Origin: a virus
Direction: 5' to 3' (one strand)
Length of the DNA stretch: 36,796 nucleotides
Virus record (IMG/VR): IMGVR_UViG_3300006921_000053
Coordinates: 1 to 36,796 of that record
Below, piece by piece: positions 17,073 through 25,184 of this stretch. The position numbers were made by a program, and so were the translations under genes. The notes under the pieces are model-generated. The model was not told the origin of the DNA, did no database searches, and saw nothing but the letters and a program-made list of their open reading frames with translations. Position 1 is the stretch's first letter. Each line of letters opens with the position of its first letter.

Positions 17073-18401
17073 ATGAAAGTTTTGGGAATCTCAGAAGGAT
17101 TTCATGATGCTGCAATATGCATAATTGAAAACCAAGAAATACTTTTTGCTTCTCATTCAGAACGCTATAGCAAAATTAAGGGTGATAGGTGGATTTATCC
17201 AGACATGGTGTTAGGTTGTCAACCGGATATAACTGCGTATTACGAAAAACCCTTTCTTAAAAATCTAAGACGACTTTACTCTGGCCAGAAATGGCATAAA
17301 CCCAGAACTAAGTATGATGTTTGTTTTGGACACCATGAATCTCACGCAGCTGCAGGATATTACACTGCACCATTCAATCATTGCAATATACTAGTTGTTG
17401 ATGCGATAGGTGAATGGGATACCATCTCTATTTGGGAAGGTAAGAATAACAAACTCAAAAAAATTGAGTCATGGAAATATCCTTATTCTCTTGGCCTTCT
17501 CTATTCTGCAATCACAAAACGTATAGGATTAAAACCCAACGAAGATGAATATATCACGATGGGTATGGCTGCATTTGGTGAACCTGTATACGATCTTGCC
17601 CCACTTTTAGAAAGAAACAATCATTTGGGTGTGAGTGAAATATTCCCAACAGCAAGAGATGAAGATCTTGCTGCATCTGTTCAGTTAGTATATGAAACTG
17701 AATTGTTGAAACTTGTAGAGAAATGCTCGCACGAAAATCTCATTCTTATGGGTGGATGTGTTTTAAACTGTGTGGCAAACAGTAAAATCAAAAATAAAAA
17801 TATCTGGATCATGCCTTCGCCTGGTGATGCAGGAAGTGCTTTGGGTGCAGCTGCTCTAGTAAATAAAGAGAAACTTAATTGGAAAAATCCATATTTAGGA
17901 TATGCTCTTTCAAAGAAAATTCATATATCTAAAGTTATTGATGAGTTGCTTAAAAATAAAATATGCGGTGTTGCCCATAGTCGTGCTGAGTTTGGCCCAA
18001 GAGCATTAGGTAATCGTTCTCTGTTTGGTGACCCTCGTTATGATATCAAAGACACGGTAAATAAAATCAAACAAAGACAAAAGTTTCGTCCCTTTGCGCC
18101 AGCAATCTTAGAAGAATACGCAAAAGAATATTTTGAAGGCCCGATGAATGAGTATATGCAATTTGTCTCAACTGCAAAACATGACTACAGTTCTGTTACA
18201 CATGTTGATGGTACTGCAAGAGTTCAGGTTGTAAAAAAGAATTGTGGTTCTATTATTAGAACTATATTAGAAGAGTGGTATGATAAAACTGGTTGTCCCA
18301 TGTTATTAAACACTTCATTAAATATAAAAGGACAACCAATAGTTAATACGTGGTCTGATGCTCAAGATTTTTCAAGGAAATATAATGTTCGGGTCTTCTA
18401 G
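17073..18401 (+). CDS. NodU/CmcH-family O-carbamoyltransferase
   Basis: Members of this family transfer the carbamoyl group of carbamoyl phosphate to a hydroxyl group through a carbamoyl-adenylate. The 442-residue protein shows the two-domain signature. It has HHESHAA (residues 87-93, metal-binding His), DAIGEWDT (110-117), GGCVLNC (227-233), PGDAGSALGA (250-259), EFGPRALGNRS (306-316), DPR (320-322), RPFAPA (339-344) and NTSLNIKGQPIV near 415. All expected core motifs are present, so it should be active. The acceptor is unknown: sugar, modified protein side chain and hydroxylated base are all possible. No good ribosome binding site is seen, so coupling to the upstream gene is likely. Confidence 0.9.
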   Translation: MKVLGISEGFHDAAICIIENQEILFASHSERYSKIKGDRWIYPDMVLGCQPDITAYYEKPFLKNLRRLYSGQKWHKPRTKYDVCFGHHESHAAAGYYTAPFNHCNILVVDAIGEWDTISIWEGKNNKLKKIESWKYPYSLGLLYSAITKRIGLKPNEDEYITMGMAAFGEPVYDLAPLLERNNHLGVSEIFPTARDEDLAASVQLVYETELLKLVEKCSHENLILMGGCVLNCVANSKIKNKNIWIMPSPGDAGSALGAAALVNKEKLNWKNPYLGYALSKKIHISKVIDELLKNKICGVAHSRAEFGPRALGNRSLFGDPRYDIKDTVNKIKQRQKFRPFAPAILEEYAKEYFEGPMNEYMQFVSTAKHDYSSVTHVDGTARVQVVKKNCGSIIRTILEEWYDKTGCPMLLNTSLNIKGQPIVNTWSDAQDFSRKYNVRVF

Positions 18402-19206
18402 GAAAAAACTAATTGCTATAGGGTGTAGTTATACAAACTATGCACGTCATAGTACACACTGGCCAGAATTTCTTGCCGAACACTTAGACATGGAAGTTGT
18501 AAATCTCGGCGGTCCTGGCCAGGGCAACAGTTACATGTTTTCTATATTACAAGATGTTTTAATGTTAAACAAAATTATCAATAGTTGGCCAAAACGAACT
18601 GAGTTTAACATTAAAAACGAAGATATTGGTTTAGTGGTTATTATGTGGTCTGAGTTTCAACGAATGGATTTTGAATCAAAACGATTTTGGCTTGCTTTTC
18701 ATCCACACAGAAATAATTGGAAACATGAACAATATCCGATGGAAAAGGCTGGTCGTGATGTTATGGTTCAATGGAACAATGTGTTTAGTGCGACTTTGCT
18801 TTCTATGAGACATTTTCATTTGTCGCAATTACTCTTAAAAGATATTCCATATATATTTGTACAAGGCACTAAACCAACACATTCTTATTCTACAGATTTA
18901 ATTCCAGAACAGTATGTTAATAGAAGTTCGTATAACAGAGATGGTGATGTTTCCTTTGAAAGAATTTCTTCAAAAGCAATGATGAATAGTAATTATTTTG
19001 ATTTGATTGATGATAAAAAATTTTTAGGATGGCCAATACATAGAGAGATAGGTGGATTCTGTATAGACGATATTCTAAACAAATTGGATCCTGACCAAAG
19101 AAAATACAGAGTAGGTAATAATGATACGCACCCCAATAGAGAAGGTCACAAAGTAATTGCAAGTAAATTGTATGAAGAGTATAAAAAGATTTATACTAAG
19201 AATTAA
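18385..19206 (+). CDS. SGNH/GDSL-type hydrolase or esterase-like protein
   Basis: Block I of the SGNH fold is visible as IAIGCSYT (nucleophile Ser15), with a following GGPGQGNS (42-49) carrying the oxyanion Gly and Asn. The C-terminal DTHPNREGH (247-255) supplies the catalytic Asp and His. The family removes or transfers acyl groups on glycans and other esters. I chose the ATG at 18385, giving 273 residues, because AAGGAAA lies just before it and block I then sits near the N-terminus as usual. An in-frame ATG at 18358 would add nine residues. The gene overlaps the carbamoyltransferase by 17 bases. Its substrate is unknown; acyl editing of a decoration is plausible. Confidence 0.75.
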   Translation: MFGSSRKKLIAIGCSYTNYARHSTHWPEFLAEHLDMEVVNLGGPGQGNSYMFSILQDVLMLNKIINSWPKRTEFNIKNEDIGLVVIMWSEFQRMDFESKRFWLAFHPHRNNWKHEQYPMEKAGRDVMVQWNNVFSATLLSMRHFHLSQLLLKDIPYIFVQGTKPTHSYSTDLIPEQYVNRSSYNRDGDVSFERISSKAMMNSNYFDLIDDKKFLGWPIHREIGGFCIDDILNKLDPDQRKYRVGNNDTHPNREGHKVIASKLYEEYKKIYTKN

Positions 19207-19232
19207 ATTTTTCTTTTCTCGTTTTCGTAGAT

Positions 19233-20024
19233 ATGATCACGATAAAAGAAGAAATAAATTTATATATGAGAGATATGATGATTGAAAATACTATACTATG
19301 TGTTAAGTGGGGTGACAAATACGATGATGAATATGTGCACAAGTTGAAAAAACAATGCATGGAAAATTGCTCTGTTCCATTTAACTTCTACTGTCTTACT
19401 GATAAGAAAACAAAATCCTATGATATAACACTTCCTACAAAATGGGATCCCTACTATGATGAAAATCGTGGTTTCTTTTGGGCTTATCGTAAATGTTATA
19501 TGCTCAAGCTGAATGAAAGCATCGATGGTGATTTTATTGGTCTTGAGGGTAATAAATTTTTGTTTCTAGATCTTGATGTTATTATTCATCAAGACTTAAA
19601 ATATTTCTTTGACTTGCCTATGGATAAACCATATATTGTTCGTGGTTGGTGGAATGATATCGGTACAGTAAAACGTAACTTTTCAAAACACAAATCTACA
19701 GCTGTCAATTCTTCTGTAATTCGATGGGATCGTGGTCAATTGAAAAAGGTATACAACGAAATCAACAAGAATGCAAAGTTGGTATTTTTTACCTATCCTA
19801 GTATGGACAACTATATCAATCATCGTTGGTATAACATATGGGATGAGGATGAGGGTTTCTTTAGAGCATTTCCAAAGGGTGACATTTATTCTTGGTATAA
19901 AGGAAACACATTTCCTGATGATATGGAAACAAGAAAATTAAGAGAAGATCATAAAATTTGTTTGTTCAACAATAGCAACTTCGGTGAAGGTATCAATGAC
20001 GATGAGATAAAAGAGTTATGGTAG
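19233..20024 (+). CDS. DxD glycosyltransferase-like protein (GT-A fold)
   Basis: The protein begins with a GT-A-like strand (NTILCVKWGDKYDDEYV) and has FLFLDLDVIIHQDL, in which DLD (residues 113-115) is the metal and nucleotide-sugar binding DxD. Beforehand come FWAYRKCYML and later VNSSVIRWDRG, all seen in family 8/32-like transferases. It would transfer a sugar from an activated donor; the acceptor is unknown. ATGs at 19266, 19275 and 19278 are possible starts, and residues before MIENT look dispensable. It lies between the SGNH and methyltransferase-like genes, overlapping the latter by 7 bases. Confidence 0.75.
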   Translation: MITIKEEINLYMRDMMIENTILCVKWGDKYDDEYVHKLKKQCMENCSVPFNFYCLTDKKTKSYDITLPTKWDPYYDENRGFFWAYRKCYMLKLNESIDGDFIGLEGNKFLFLDLDVIIHQDLKYFFDLPMDKPYIVRGWWNDIGTVKRNFSKHKSTAVNSSVIRWDRGQLKKVYNEINKNAKLVFFTYPSMDNYINHRWYNIWDEDEGFFRAFPKGDIYSWYKGNTFPDDMETRKLREDHKICLFNNSNFGEGINDDEIKELW

Positions 20025-20674
20025 ACTATCTAAGATTTACACCAGAACTGTGTTATGATTGGAAACAAGCCGTAGTTGATGTGGAAAGATATTATCCACA
20101 TCAAATGAAACGCACATTAGATGCATCAATACCATCTCAATTAGAAAGTAAACTGTGGGTTGTTGATGAACTGAAAAAAATAGAAGACTGTTTTGATTTA
20201 CAACCAAATATTGCTTTGATAGGTGGGTGGTTTGCAAATTACCTAACTCCTTTATTGATAGATAATTTGAATGCTAGTAAAGTGGTCAATCACGAAATAG
20301 ACAATGATGCAAAAGATATTAGTTATAAGTATAATAAAAGATATAAGGAGACAGGACAGTATCAATGTCTTATCAAAGATGCTATGATGAAAGAACTAGA
20401 TGAAATCTTTGATATCGTTATTAATACATCTTGCGAACATATGTTTCCTATGAAAAGATTTGTTAAAATGAATAAACAAACATTACCTTTTAATGGGGAA
20501 CAAAACAGTCCTTTATATGTTTTACAATCAACCAATAATGATCAATATGATGATCATATAAACTGCGTATCCTCACCAGAAGAATTGGCAGAGCAAGCTG
20601 GTATTGTTCCAGAATATATGGGAAGTCTAACCTTATCAAGTGGTATGAAGAGATTTATGGTTATCGGTCGATGA
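20018..20674 (+). CDS. Class I SAM-methyltransferase-like protein
   Basis: The 218-residue protein has a Rossmann pattern. A hydrophobic strand ending in a Gly pair reads NIALIGGWFANYLTPLL (residues 64-80). An acidic residue ends strand two in VVNHEID (89-95), and FDIVINTSCEHM (131-142) stands where methyltransferases have the post-motif strand. The glycine loop is shorter than usual (GGW rather than GxGxG), so SAM binding is likely but not certain. The substrate is unknown. The start codon overlaps the glycosyltransferase stop by 7 bases and the stop overlaps the next ATG, giving tight coupling. Confidence 0.6.
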   Translation: MVDYLRFTPELCYDWKQAVVDVERYYPHQMKRTLDASIPSQLESKLWVVDELKKIEDCFDLQPNIALIGGWFANYLTPLLIDNLNASKVVNHEIDNDAKDISYKYNKRYKETGQYQCLIKDAMMKELDEIFDIVINTSCEHMFPMKRFVKMNKQTLPFNGEQNSPLYVLQSTNNDQYDDHINCVSSPEELAEQAGIVPEYMGSLTLSSGMKRFMVIGR

Positions 20675-21363
20675 CTCTTATAGAGTGGTGTAGAAAAAAT
20701 GATATCTGGTATCTAAAGATTGATTTAGATATACCTGAAGCTTGCATCAAGGAAGCGCAGAATGTTTATGATGAGGGATTCTTTGTGCCACATCGTTTAT
20801 CGGATGGTGATGAATGGTGGTCATCTGCTATGCATAGTTTTGTACATGAATGTGAGTATGATACTTTTTCTGGTTGGCGTCATACAATGAATCCAAATGG
20901 TCATGGTTATACTGAAGATAGTGTTAAGTGGGGATGGACTGAAGTAGCTGAGATCGCACCAGAAATGAAGAGGTGGCTAGAAGACTTTCCACACAAACAC
21001 TACCGGCGTTGTAGGTTTATGTTGATAAAGCCAGGCGGTAGTATAACTGCACATCATGACGCTGGGGATGAAAGAATAAACGAGGGAAGACAGAGAAATA
21101 TTTCAGCGGCAATCAATCTAGCAATCTATCAACCAGATAATTGTTATTTGAGAAGAGTTGATACAAAGGAGGAACTACCATTTGAAAATTGCACTGGTTT
21201 TTGGTTTGACAATGGAGTGACACATGAAGCTTTGAATAGTTCAGATGAAAATCGTTTTCATTTTATAATTCATGGTGGTTCAAATAAGGAAAGAAAAATA
21301 TTGATGAGAAAATCTTTGGTCAAACAGTTTGGTTCTGATGTATTAAGAGAGATAGATGATTAA
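20671..21363 (+). CDS. Aspartyl/asparaginyl beta-hydroxylase-like Fe(II)/2-oxoglutarate oxygenase
   Basis: The double-stranded beta-helix core is readable. RCRFMLIKPGGSITAHHDAG gives the H-x-D iron ligands (His128 and Asp130, with a further His129). GFWFDNGVTHEALNSS gives the distal His185, and ENRFHFIIHG gives Arg195 for 2-oxoglutarate. Known relatives hydroxylate the beta-carbon of Asp or Asn in proteins, or small molecules. The protein has 230 residues. It is coupled by ATGA overlap to the methyltransferase-like gene, and its stop overlaps the next gene by 8 bases. Activity is expected because all ligands are present; the substrate is unknown. Confidence 0.8.
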   Translation: MTLIEWCRKNDIWYLKIDLDIPEACIKEAQNVYDEGFFVPHRLSDGDEWWSSAMHSFVHECEYDTFSGWRHTMNPNGHGYTEDSVKWGWTEVAEIAPEMKRWLEDFPHKHYRRCRFMLIKPGGSITAHHDAGDERINEGRQRNISAAINLAIYQPDNCYLRRVDTKEELPFENCTGFWFDNGVTHEALNSSDENRFHFIIHGGSNKERKILMRKSLVKQFGSDVLREIDD

Positions 21364-22708
21364 GAATTTTGAACAGTTCAGAAAACTCTGGACAAAAGAA
21401 ACTTCTGATATAAAAATCAAAAACAAAACAAAACATCTTGTTTTTATTGTGATGTATCCTGACAATATAGAATGGGATTTCGGTGTAGAGAAACAAGTAC
21501 AAACAACGTGTGTGCAAACTTCTGGTGGTCTTACTGGAGCAGGAACCGGCCATAATCAAATACTTTGTTATACAAGTGAAATATTTGATGTTCTTAATGA
21601 TTGTGATGAATATACTCATGCTATGGTTGTGACTGCTGGTATGACATTTTCTATGACTTCATCTAAAACTTCAATTCAAAGTTTTTATAACTTTTCTGAA
21701 GATGAAACAAATTGGTGTAGAGGACACATAATTGCAAAACCGAATAAACCCGCATATTTACATCATCAACATGTAGAAATAAATCTTGATGTGTGGAGAG
21801 AATTAGGACGGCCTTTTATTTTTGAAAGGTGGAAAAATTACGAGAGATCAGATGAAAACTATCACGATGATTACACTCCGCATTGGATAACACCAAAGGA
21901 TAGACCAACTATTGTAAATTTTGATGATAATGATAGAAGAGTTAAATCATTCTCATATAACAATATGGAAGCTAGAACAAAAATTCAAAATAGAAGTTGG
22001 AATATTCTTAAAGATAGAAAAGAAGGATGGCGTAATAAACTAGATGATGATAATTATTTTAAAACAACTTGCGATAGACTAAACAGTTCATTTTATGTTG
22101 AAAACACTGAGAGTTTAGGTGCATATGTAGAGACTTTACCCAATGAAAAATTTGATGTTATTTTTTCACCGACAGCTGGTTATGTAACTGAGGTCTTAGT
22201 TGAAAAATTGAACTTTGATGGAGAAGTAATATTTTATGACTATGCTCAAAACAATATTACAATCAAAGAAAATATTGTTGAAATGAATATGTCTATGGAA
22301 GAAATAAAAAAATATTCTGGATACATGGACCAACCGTTTAACTTTACAAGAAACATCAATCAGGGGTCACAAGGTGTTCTTTTGCGTAAGAGAGCAGAGA
22401 CATATGGTGACTTTGAGTATCTTAGAGATCTTCAGAAAAAGATGAGAGATACATATGATATAGAATATTGGCTGATGGACTTGATAAACCCTGATTACAA
22501 AAAACTCAAAAATAAAATTGAGGGTAAAAGAGTTTTCTTCAACACTAGCAATATCTTTAGTTATCATATTTCACATTCAGTGTATACCTTAGACATGTTG
22601 GTGCGTTCTTTCAACAGATTGCAAGAAACACTTAACTTTTCAGAATATTATTTGTTCAGAGGAACTAGACCAACTAAACAACACTCACAATATTTTAGTA
22701 AGAAATAA
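21356..22708 (+). CDS. Two-part unknown protein of the enzyme cassette
   Basis: I do not recognise this 450-residue protein. The N-terminal ~170 residues have strands and a Gly-rich loop (TKHLVFIVMYPDNIEWDF, SGGLTGAGTGHNQI, THAMVVTAGMTFSM) that look like an alpha/beta enzyme. A His-rich patch (YLHHQHVEINLDVW) follows, then a charged linker. The second part has FDVIFSPTAGYVTEVLVEKL and GEVIFYDYAQ, resembling a Rossmann nucleotide or SAM fold. It is AT-rich: one 60-base line (21961) has 15 G+C. Overlap with the hydroxylase gene puts it in the same operon. A bifunctional transferase is possible, but this is inference from fold-like patterns only. Confidence 0.55.
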   Translation: MIKNFEQFRKLWTKETSDIKIKNKTKHLVFIVMYPDNIEWDFGVEKQVQTTCVQTSGGLTGAGTGHNQILCYTSEIFDVLNDCDEYTHAMVVTAGMTFSMTSSKTSIQSFYNFSEDETNWCRGHIIAKPNKPAYLHHQHVEINLDVWRELGRPFIFERWKNYERSDENYHDDYTPHWITPKDRPTIVNFDDNDRRVKSFSYNNMEARTKIQNRSWNILKDRKEGWRNKLDDDNYFKTTCDRLNSSFYVENTESLGAYVETLPNEKFDVIFSPTAGYVTEVLVEKLNFDGEVIFYDYAQNNITIKENIVEMNMSMEEIKKYSGYMDQPFNFTRNINQGSQGVLLRKRAETYGDFEYLRDLQKKMRDTYDIEYWLMDLINPDYKKLKNKIEGKRVFFNTSNIFSYHISHSVYTLDMLVRSFNRLQETLNFSEYYLFRGTRPTKQHSQYFSKK

Positions 22709-22717
22709 TCTCTTATT

Positions 22718-23173
22718 ATGCGTTTAGACTTAGATAAAATAAAGGAAGAACTAAGATTTTTGCCGTCATTTGATGATCAAATTTCTTTACAAGGAGTTGA
22801 GAATAATCCAGACCCTTTTTTTGGTTGTGGTACAACCAGATCCATAGATCCCTACAAAGAAACAGATTTTAGTGAACCAAATTTTAATTTACCTTATATA
22901 AATTCTATAATAGAAAAATTAGATATGTATAGAACTAGAGTGTTCGTTTTAAAATCAAAAACATGTTATTCAATACATAGTGATCTATCCAAAAGAATTC
23001 ACATACCAGTAATTACAAATAAAAATTGCTGGTTGATCGTCAATCAAGAAATTATGCATCTTCCTGCTGATGGTAGATACTATAAAATTGATACTACACA
23101 AAAACATACGGCATTAAATGGATCATGGGAGGATAGAATACACATAGTGGGATCCGTGGAATGTTATAGATAA
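22718..23173 (+). CDS. Small Fe(II)/2-oxoglutarate hydroxylase-like protein
   Basis: The 151-residue protein has the compact cupin core of an Asp/Asn hydroxylase. CYSIHSDLSKRIHIPV gives His87-x-Asp89. NKNCWLIVNQEIMHLPADG supplies the central strands. TTQKHTALNGS gives His130, and DRIHIVG gives Arg140. It is shorter than the other hydroxylase in the cassette and differs greatly in sequence, so it probably acts on a different substrate or site. One 60-base line (22921) has 15 G+C. The stop overlaps the next start by one base (taATG). Confidence 0.7.
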   Translation: MRLDLDKIKEELRFLPSFDDQISLQGVENNPDPFFGCGTTRSIDPYKETDFSEPNFNLPYINSIIEKLDMYRTRVFVLKSKTCYSIHSDLSKRIHIPVITNKNCWLIVNQEIMHLPADGRYYKIDTTQKHTALNGSWEDRIHIVGSVECYR

Positions 23174-23874
23174 TGAAGATATTTGCAGTTAGAATAGGCA
23201 CCAAATATGGCATTGAGTATGAAGAATATTTGGAAGATAAATTGTCCAAGTATGAGATTATTTGGATAAGAGAGTCATACGATCCTAAAGTGACATTGCA
23301 ATGGAATAAGATGTGGGCGATGCAAACAGACATCGATGAACCTGTTTGTGTTATGGATATTGATGTTCTGCTTGTAAATGACTATGAAAAGATATTTGAA
23401 TATCCTGTAAAACCTGGCCAGTTTGTTGCAATGCCTGGATGGTGGAGAGACACAAGAAAAAATAACTATGTCATAAATGGTGGATTTTTCAAATACTATC
23501 CAAAAGATTGCCGATACATTTTTGACAAGTTTATGTCAGACATACATGGATGGCAAAGACATTACATAGATAACGGAACCACATCTGGGCCTGTGAATGG
23601 AGAACAATATTTTGTTGAGGATTCTGTTAAAGAAAGATTAGAACTTATTACCTTGCCAGAGAGTTGGTTTACACGATGGGTTGTAAATGAAGATATCAAT
23701 TATGGTAAGAGTATGACTAAATGGCAAATTCAAATAACAAGTAAATATAGAAAGTTAACGGGTAACGATTACATTTATCTAGGTGGAGAGTTTCATCCTG
23801 ATATAAAATTTGTTCATTTCACACACAGAAATAACAAACCACACGAATGGAAAGATTATAAGAACCATGTCTGA
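23173..23874 (+). CDS. Second DxD glycosyltransferase-like protein
   Basis: The 233-residue protein has a GT-A layout: an N-terminal strand KIFAVRIGTKYG, then EPVCVMDIDVLLVNDY with DID (residues 62-64) as the donor-binding DxD. A YVINGGFFKYYP segment (99-110) is the conserved post-DxD loop of family 8-like enzymes. The C-terminal part, IKFVHFTHRNNKPHEW, carries the His residues that often complete metal binding. Its sequence differs from the other glycosyltransferase, so two distinct sugars or linkages may be added. It overlaps the acetyltransferase gene by 8 bases. Confidence 0.75.
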   Translation: MKIFAVRIGTKYGIEYEEYLEDKLSKYEIIWIRESYDPKVTLQWNKMWAMQTDIDEPVCVMDIDVLLVNDYEKIFEYPVKPGQFVAMPGWWRDTRKNNYVINGGFFKYYPKDCRYIFDKFMSDIHGWQRHYIDNGTTSGPVNGEQYFVEDSVKERLELITLPESWFTRWVVNEDINYGKSMTKWQIQITSKYRKLTGNDYIYLGGEFHPDIKFVHFTHRNNKPHEWKDYKNHV

Positions 23875-24340
23875 GGTAAAAAGAATATCATGGGAGGAAA
23901 TTAAACATATATGGGAAACTCAGTTGTGGCCAAACAAAACTGAAGGCATCAAGCCATACAACAAATGGACATGGAGACATCCAAGTAGACACTTTGGTTT
24001 TTCATATGACATGGATGTGTCTCCTGCTTTCTTTGGAATACACGAGAATGATAAACTTGTAGCAGTTAATAGTTGTTTTATGAGTAACGATTGGAAAGAT
24101 TCAGTATATTTTAGATCTAGAGGTTTGTGGACAGATCCAGAATATCGTAGAAGAGGTTATGCTTCTTCAATATTACTTGAAACTATAAAGTATGCAAAGG
24201 AAAATGGTGGAACTTGGTTATGGACAGTGCCTAGAAAAACTTCATTGGTTGCATATGAAAGTGTAGGTTTAGAACAATGGTCGGCTTGGATGGATGATTT
24301 AGAATTTGGTCCAAATTGTATCGCAACTAAATACTTATAA
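23867..24340 (+). CDS. GNAT-family N-acetyltransferase
   Basis: The acetyl-CoA binding motif is clear as LWTDPEYRRRGYASSILLET (R-x-x-G-x-A at residues 94-99), followed by SLVAYESVGLEQW typical of the GNAT motif B. I set the start at 23867 (157 residues), which overlaps the glycosyltransferase stop by 8 bases. The longer frame from 23810 would place 19 extra residues inside the previous gene. GNAT enzymes acetylate amino groups of sugars, proteins or small molecules; here an amino sugar made or attached by the neighbouring transferases is a reasonable guess. It is the last gene before the neck genes. Confidence 0.8.
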   Translation: MSEVKRISWEEIKHIWETQLWPNKTEGIKPYNKWTWRHPSRHFGFSYDMDVSPAFFGIHENDKLVAVNSCFMSNDWKDSVYFRSRGLWTDPEYRRRGYASSILLETIKYAKENGGTWLWTVPRKTSLVAYESVGLEQWSAWMDDLEFGPNCIATKYL

Positions 24341-24343
24341 ATA
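24336..24343 (+). promoter_or_regulatory. T4-type late promoter before gp13
   Basis: An exact TATAAATA overlaps the stop codon of the acetyltransferase and ends 23 bases before the gp13 ATG. The resulting leader of about 17 bases contains GGAG at 24354-24357. It separates transcription of the neck and packaging genes from the cassette. Confidence 0.75.
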
Positions 24344-24365
24344 AGTAATAAACGGAGTTGAACAT

Positions 24366-25181
24366 ATGGCAGTTCCATCAACAAAGGCCACACTTAAATC
24401 ATACTGTCTTAGGTCACTAGGTTTCGGTGTGATCGACATTAACGTGTCTGATGATCAGATTGATGACAGATTGGACGAGGCACTACAATATTTCGCTGAA
24501 TATCACTATGATGGTGTTGAGAGAATGTATCTCAAACATCAAATCACTTCAGCAGATATAACCAGAGCAACATCTGATACATCTACAACTGCAACTGATG
24601 TGGTGGATAGTTCTGTCACTGCAACTTGGAAAGAGGGTAATGGTTACATTCCTGTGCCGTCAGCTGTTCTTTCTGTCGTCAATATATTCCCTATCACTGA
24701 TAGCACAACATCCAATATGTTTGACCTTAGATATCAGTTGAGGTTAAATGATTTGTATGACTTCTCATCCACCTCTATTATGGAATATCAAATGACGTTG
24801 CAACATCTAGACTTTCTAGAACATGTGTTAGTTGGTGAGATTCCTATTCGTTTCAGTCAGCATCAACAAAGACTTTATCTTGACATGGATTGGAACAATG
24901 ATATTGAGGTTGATGAATATATCATCATTGAGTGTTATAGGAAGCTTGACCCAACATCATTTACAGATGTGTTTAATGACATGTATCTGAAGAGATATGC
25001 AACTGCTCTCATTAAAAGACAATGGGGTGCAAACTTATCAAAGTTTAATGGTGTCACAATGTTGGGAGGTGTCACGATGAATGGTGATACTCTTTACTCA
25101 CAAGCACAAGAGGAATTACAAAGATTAGAAGAACAAATTCAACTTGCATTTGAGTTGCCCGTCAACTACATGATAGGATAA
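24366..25181 (+). CDS. 13: Neck protein gp13 (head completion)
   Basis: The opening SYCLRSLGFGVIDINVSDDQ, then IDDRLDEALQYFAEYHYDGV, is characteristic of gp13 in marine T4-like phages. T4 gp13 closes the filled head with gp14 and gives the tail its docking site. The length of 271 residues compares with 309 in T4. No large insertion is seen. It starts after its own late promoter and GGAG site and stands at the head of the order 13-14-15-16-17, as in T4. Confidence 0.85.
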   Translation: MAVPSTKATLKSYCLRSLGFGVIDINVSDDQIDDRLDEALQYFAEYHYDGVERMYLKHQITSADITRATSDTSTTATDVVDSSVTATWKEGNGYIPVPSAVLSVVNIFPITDSTTSNMFDLRYQLRLNDLYDFSSTSIMEYQMTLQHLDFLEHVLVGEIPIRFSQHQQRLYLDMDWNNDIEVDEYIIIECYRKLDPTSFTDVFNDMYLKRYATALIKRQWGANLSKFNGVTMLGGVTMNGDTLYSQAQEELQRLEEQIQLAFELPVNYMIG

Positions 25182-25184
25182 ACC

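Noticed and set aside
18358-18401. A possible frameshift joining the carbamoyltransferase and the SGNH hydrolase.
   Set aside because: The carbamoyltransferase already contains its C-terminal NTSLNIKG region and ends plausibly. The hydrolase has its own ribosome binding site and begins right before block I. Overlapping genes explain the arrangement.
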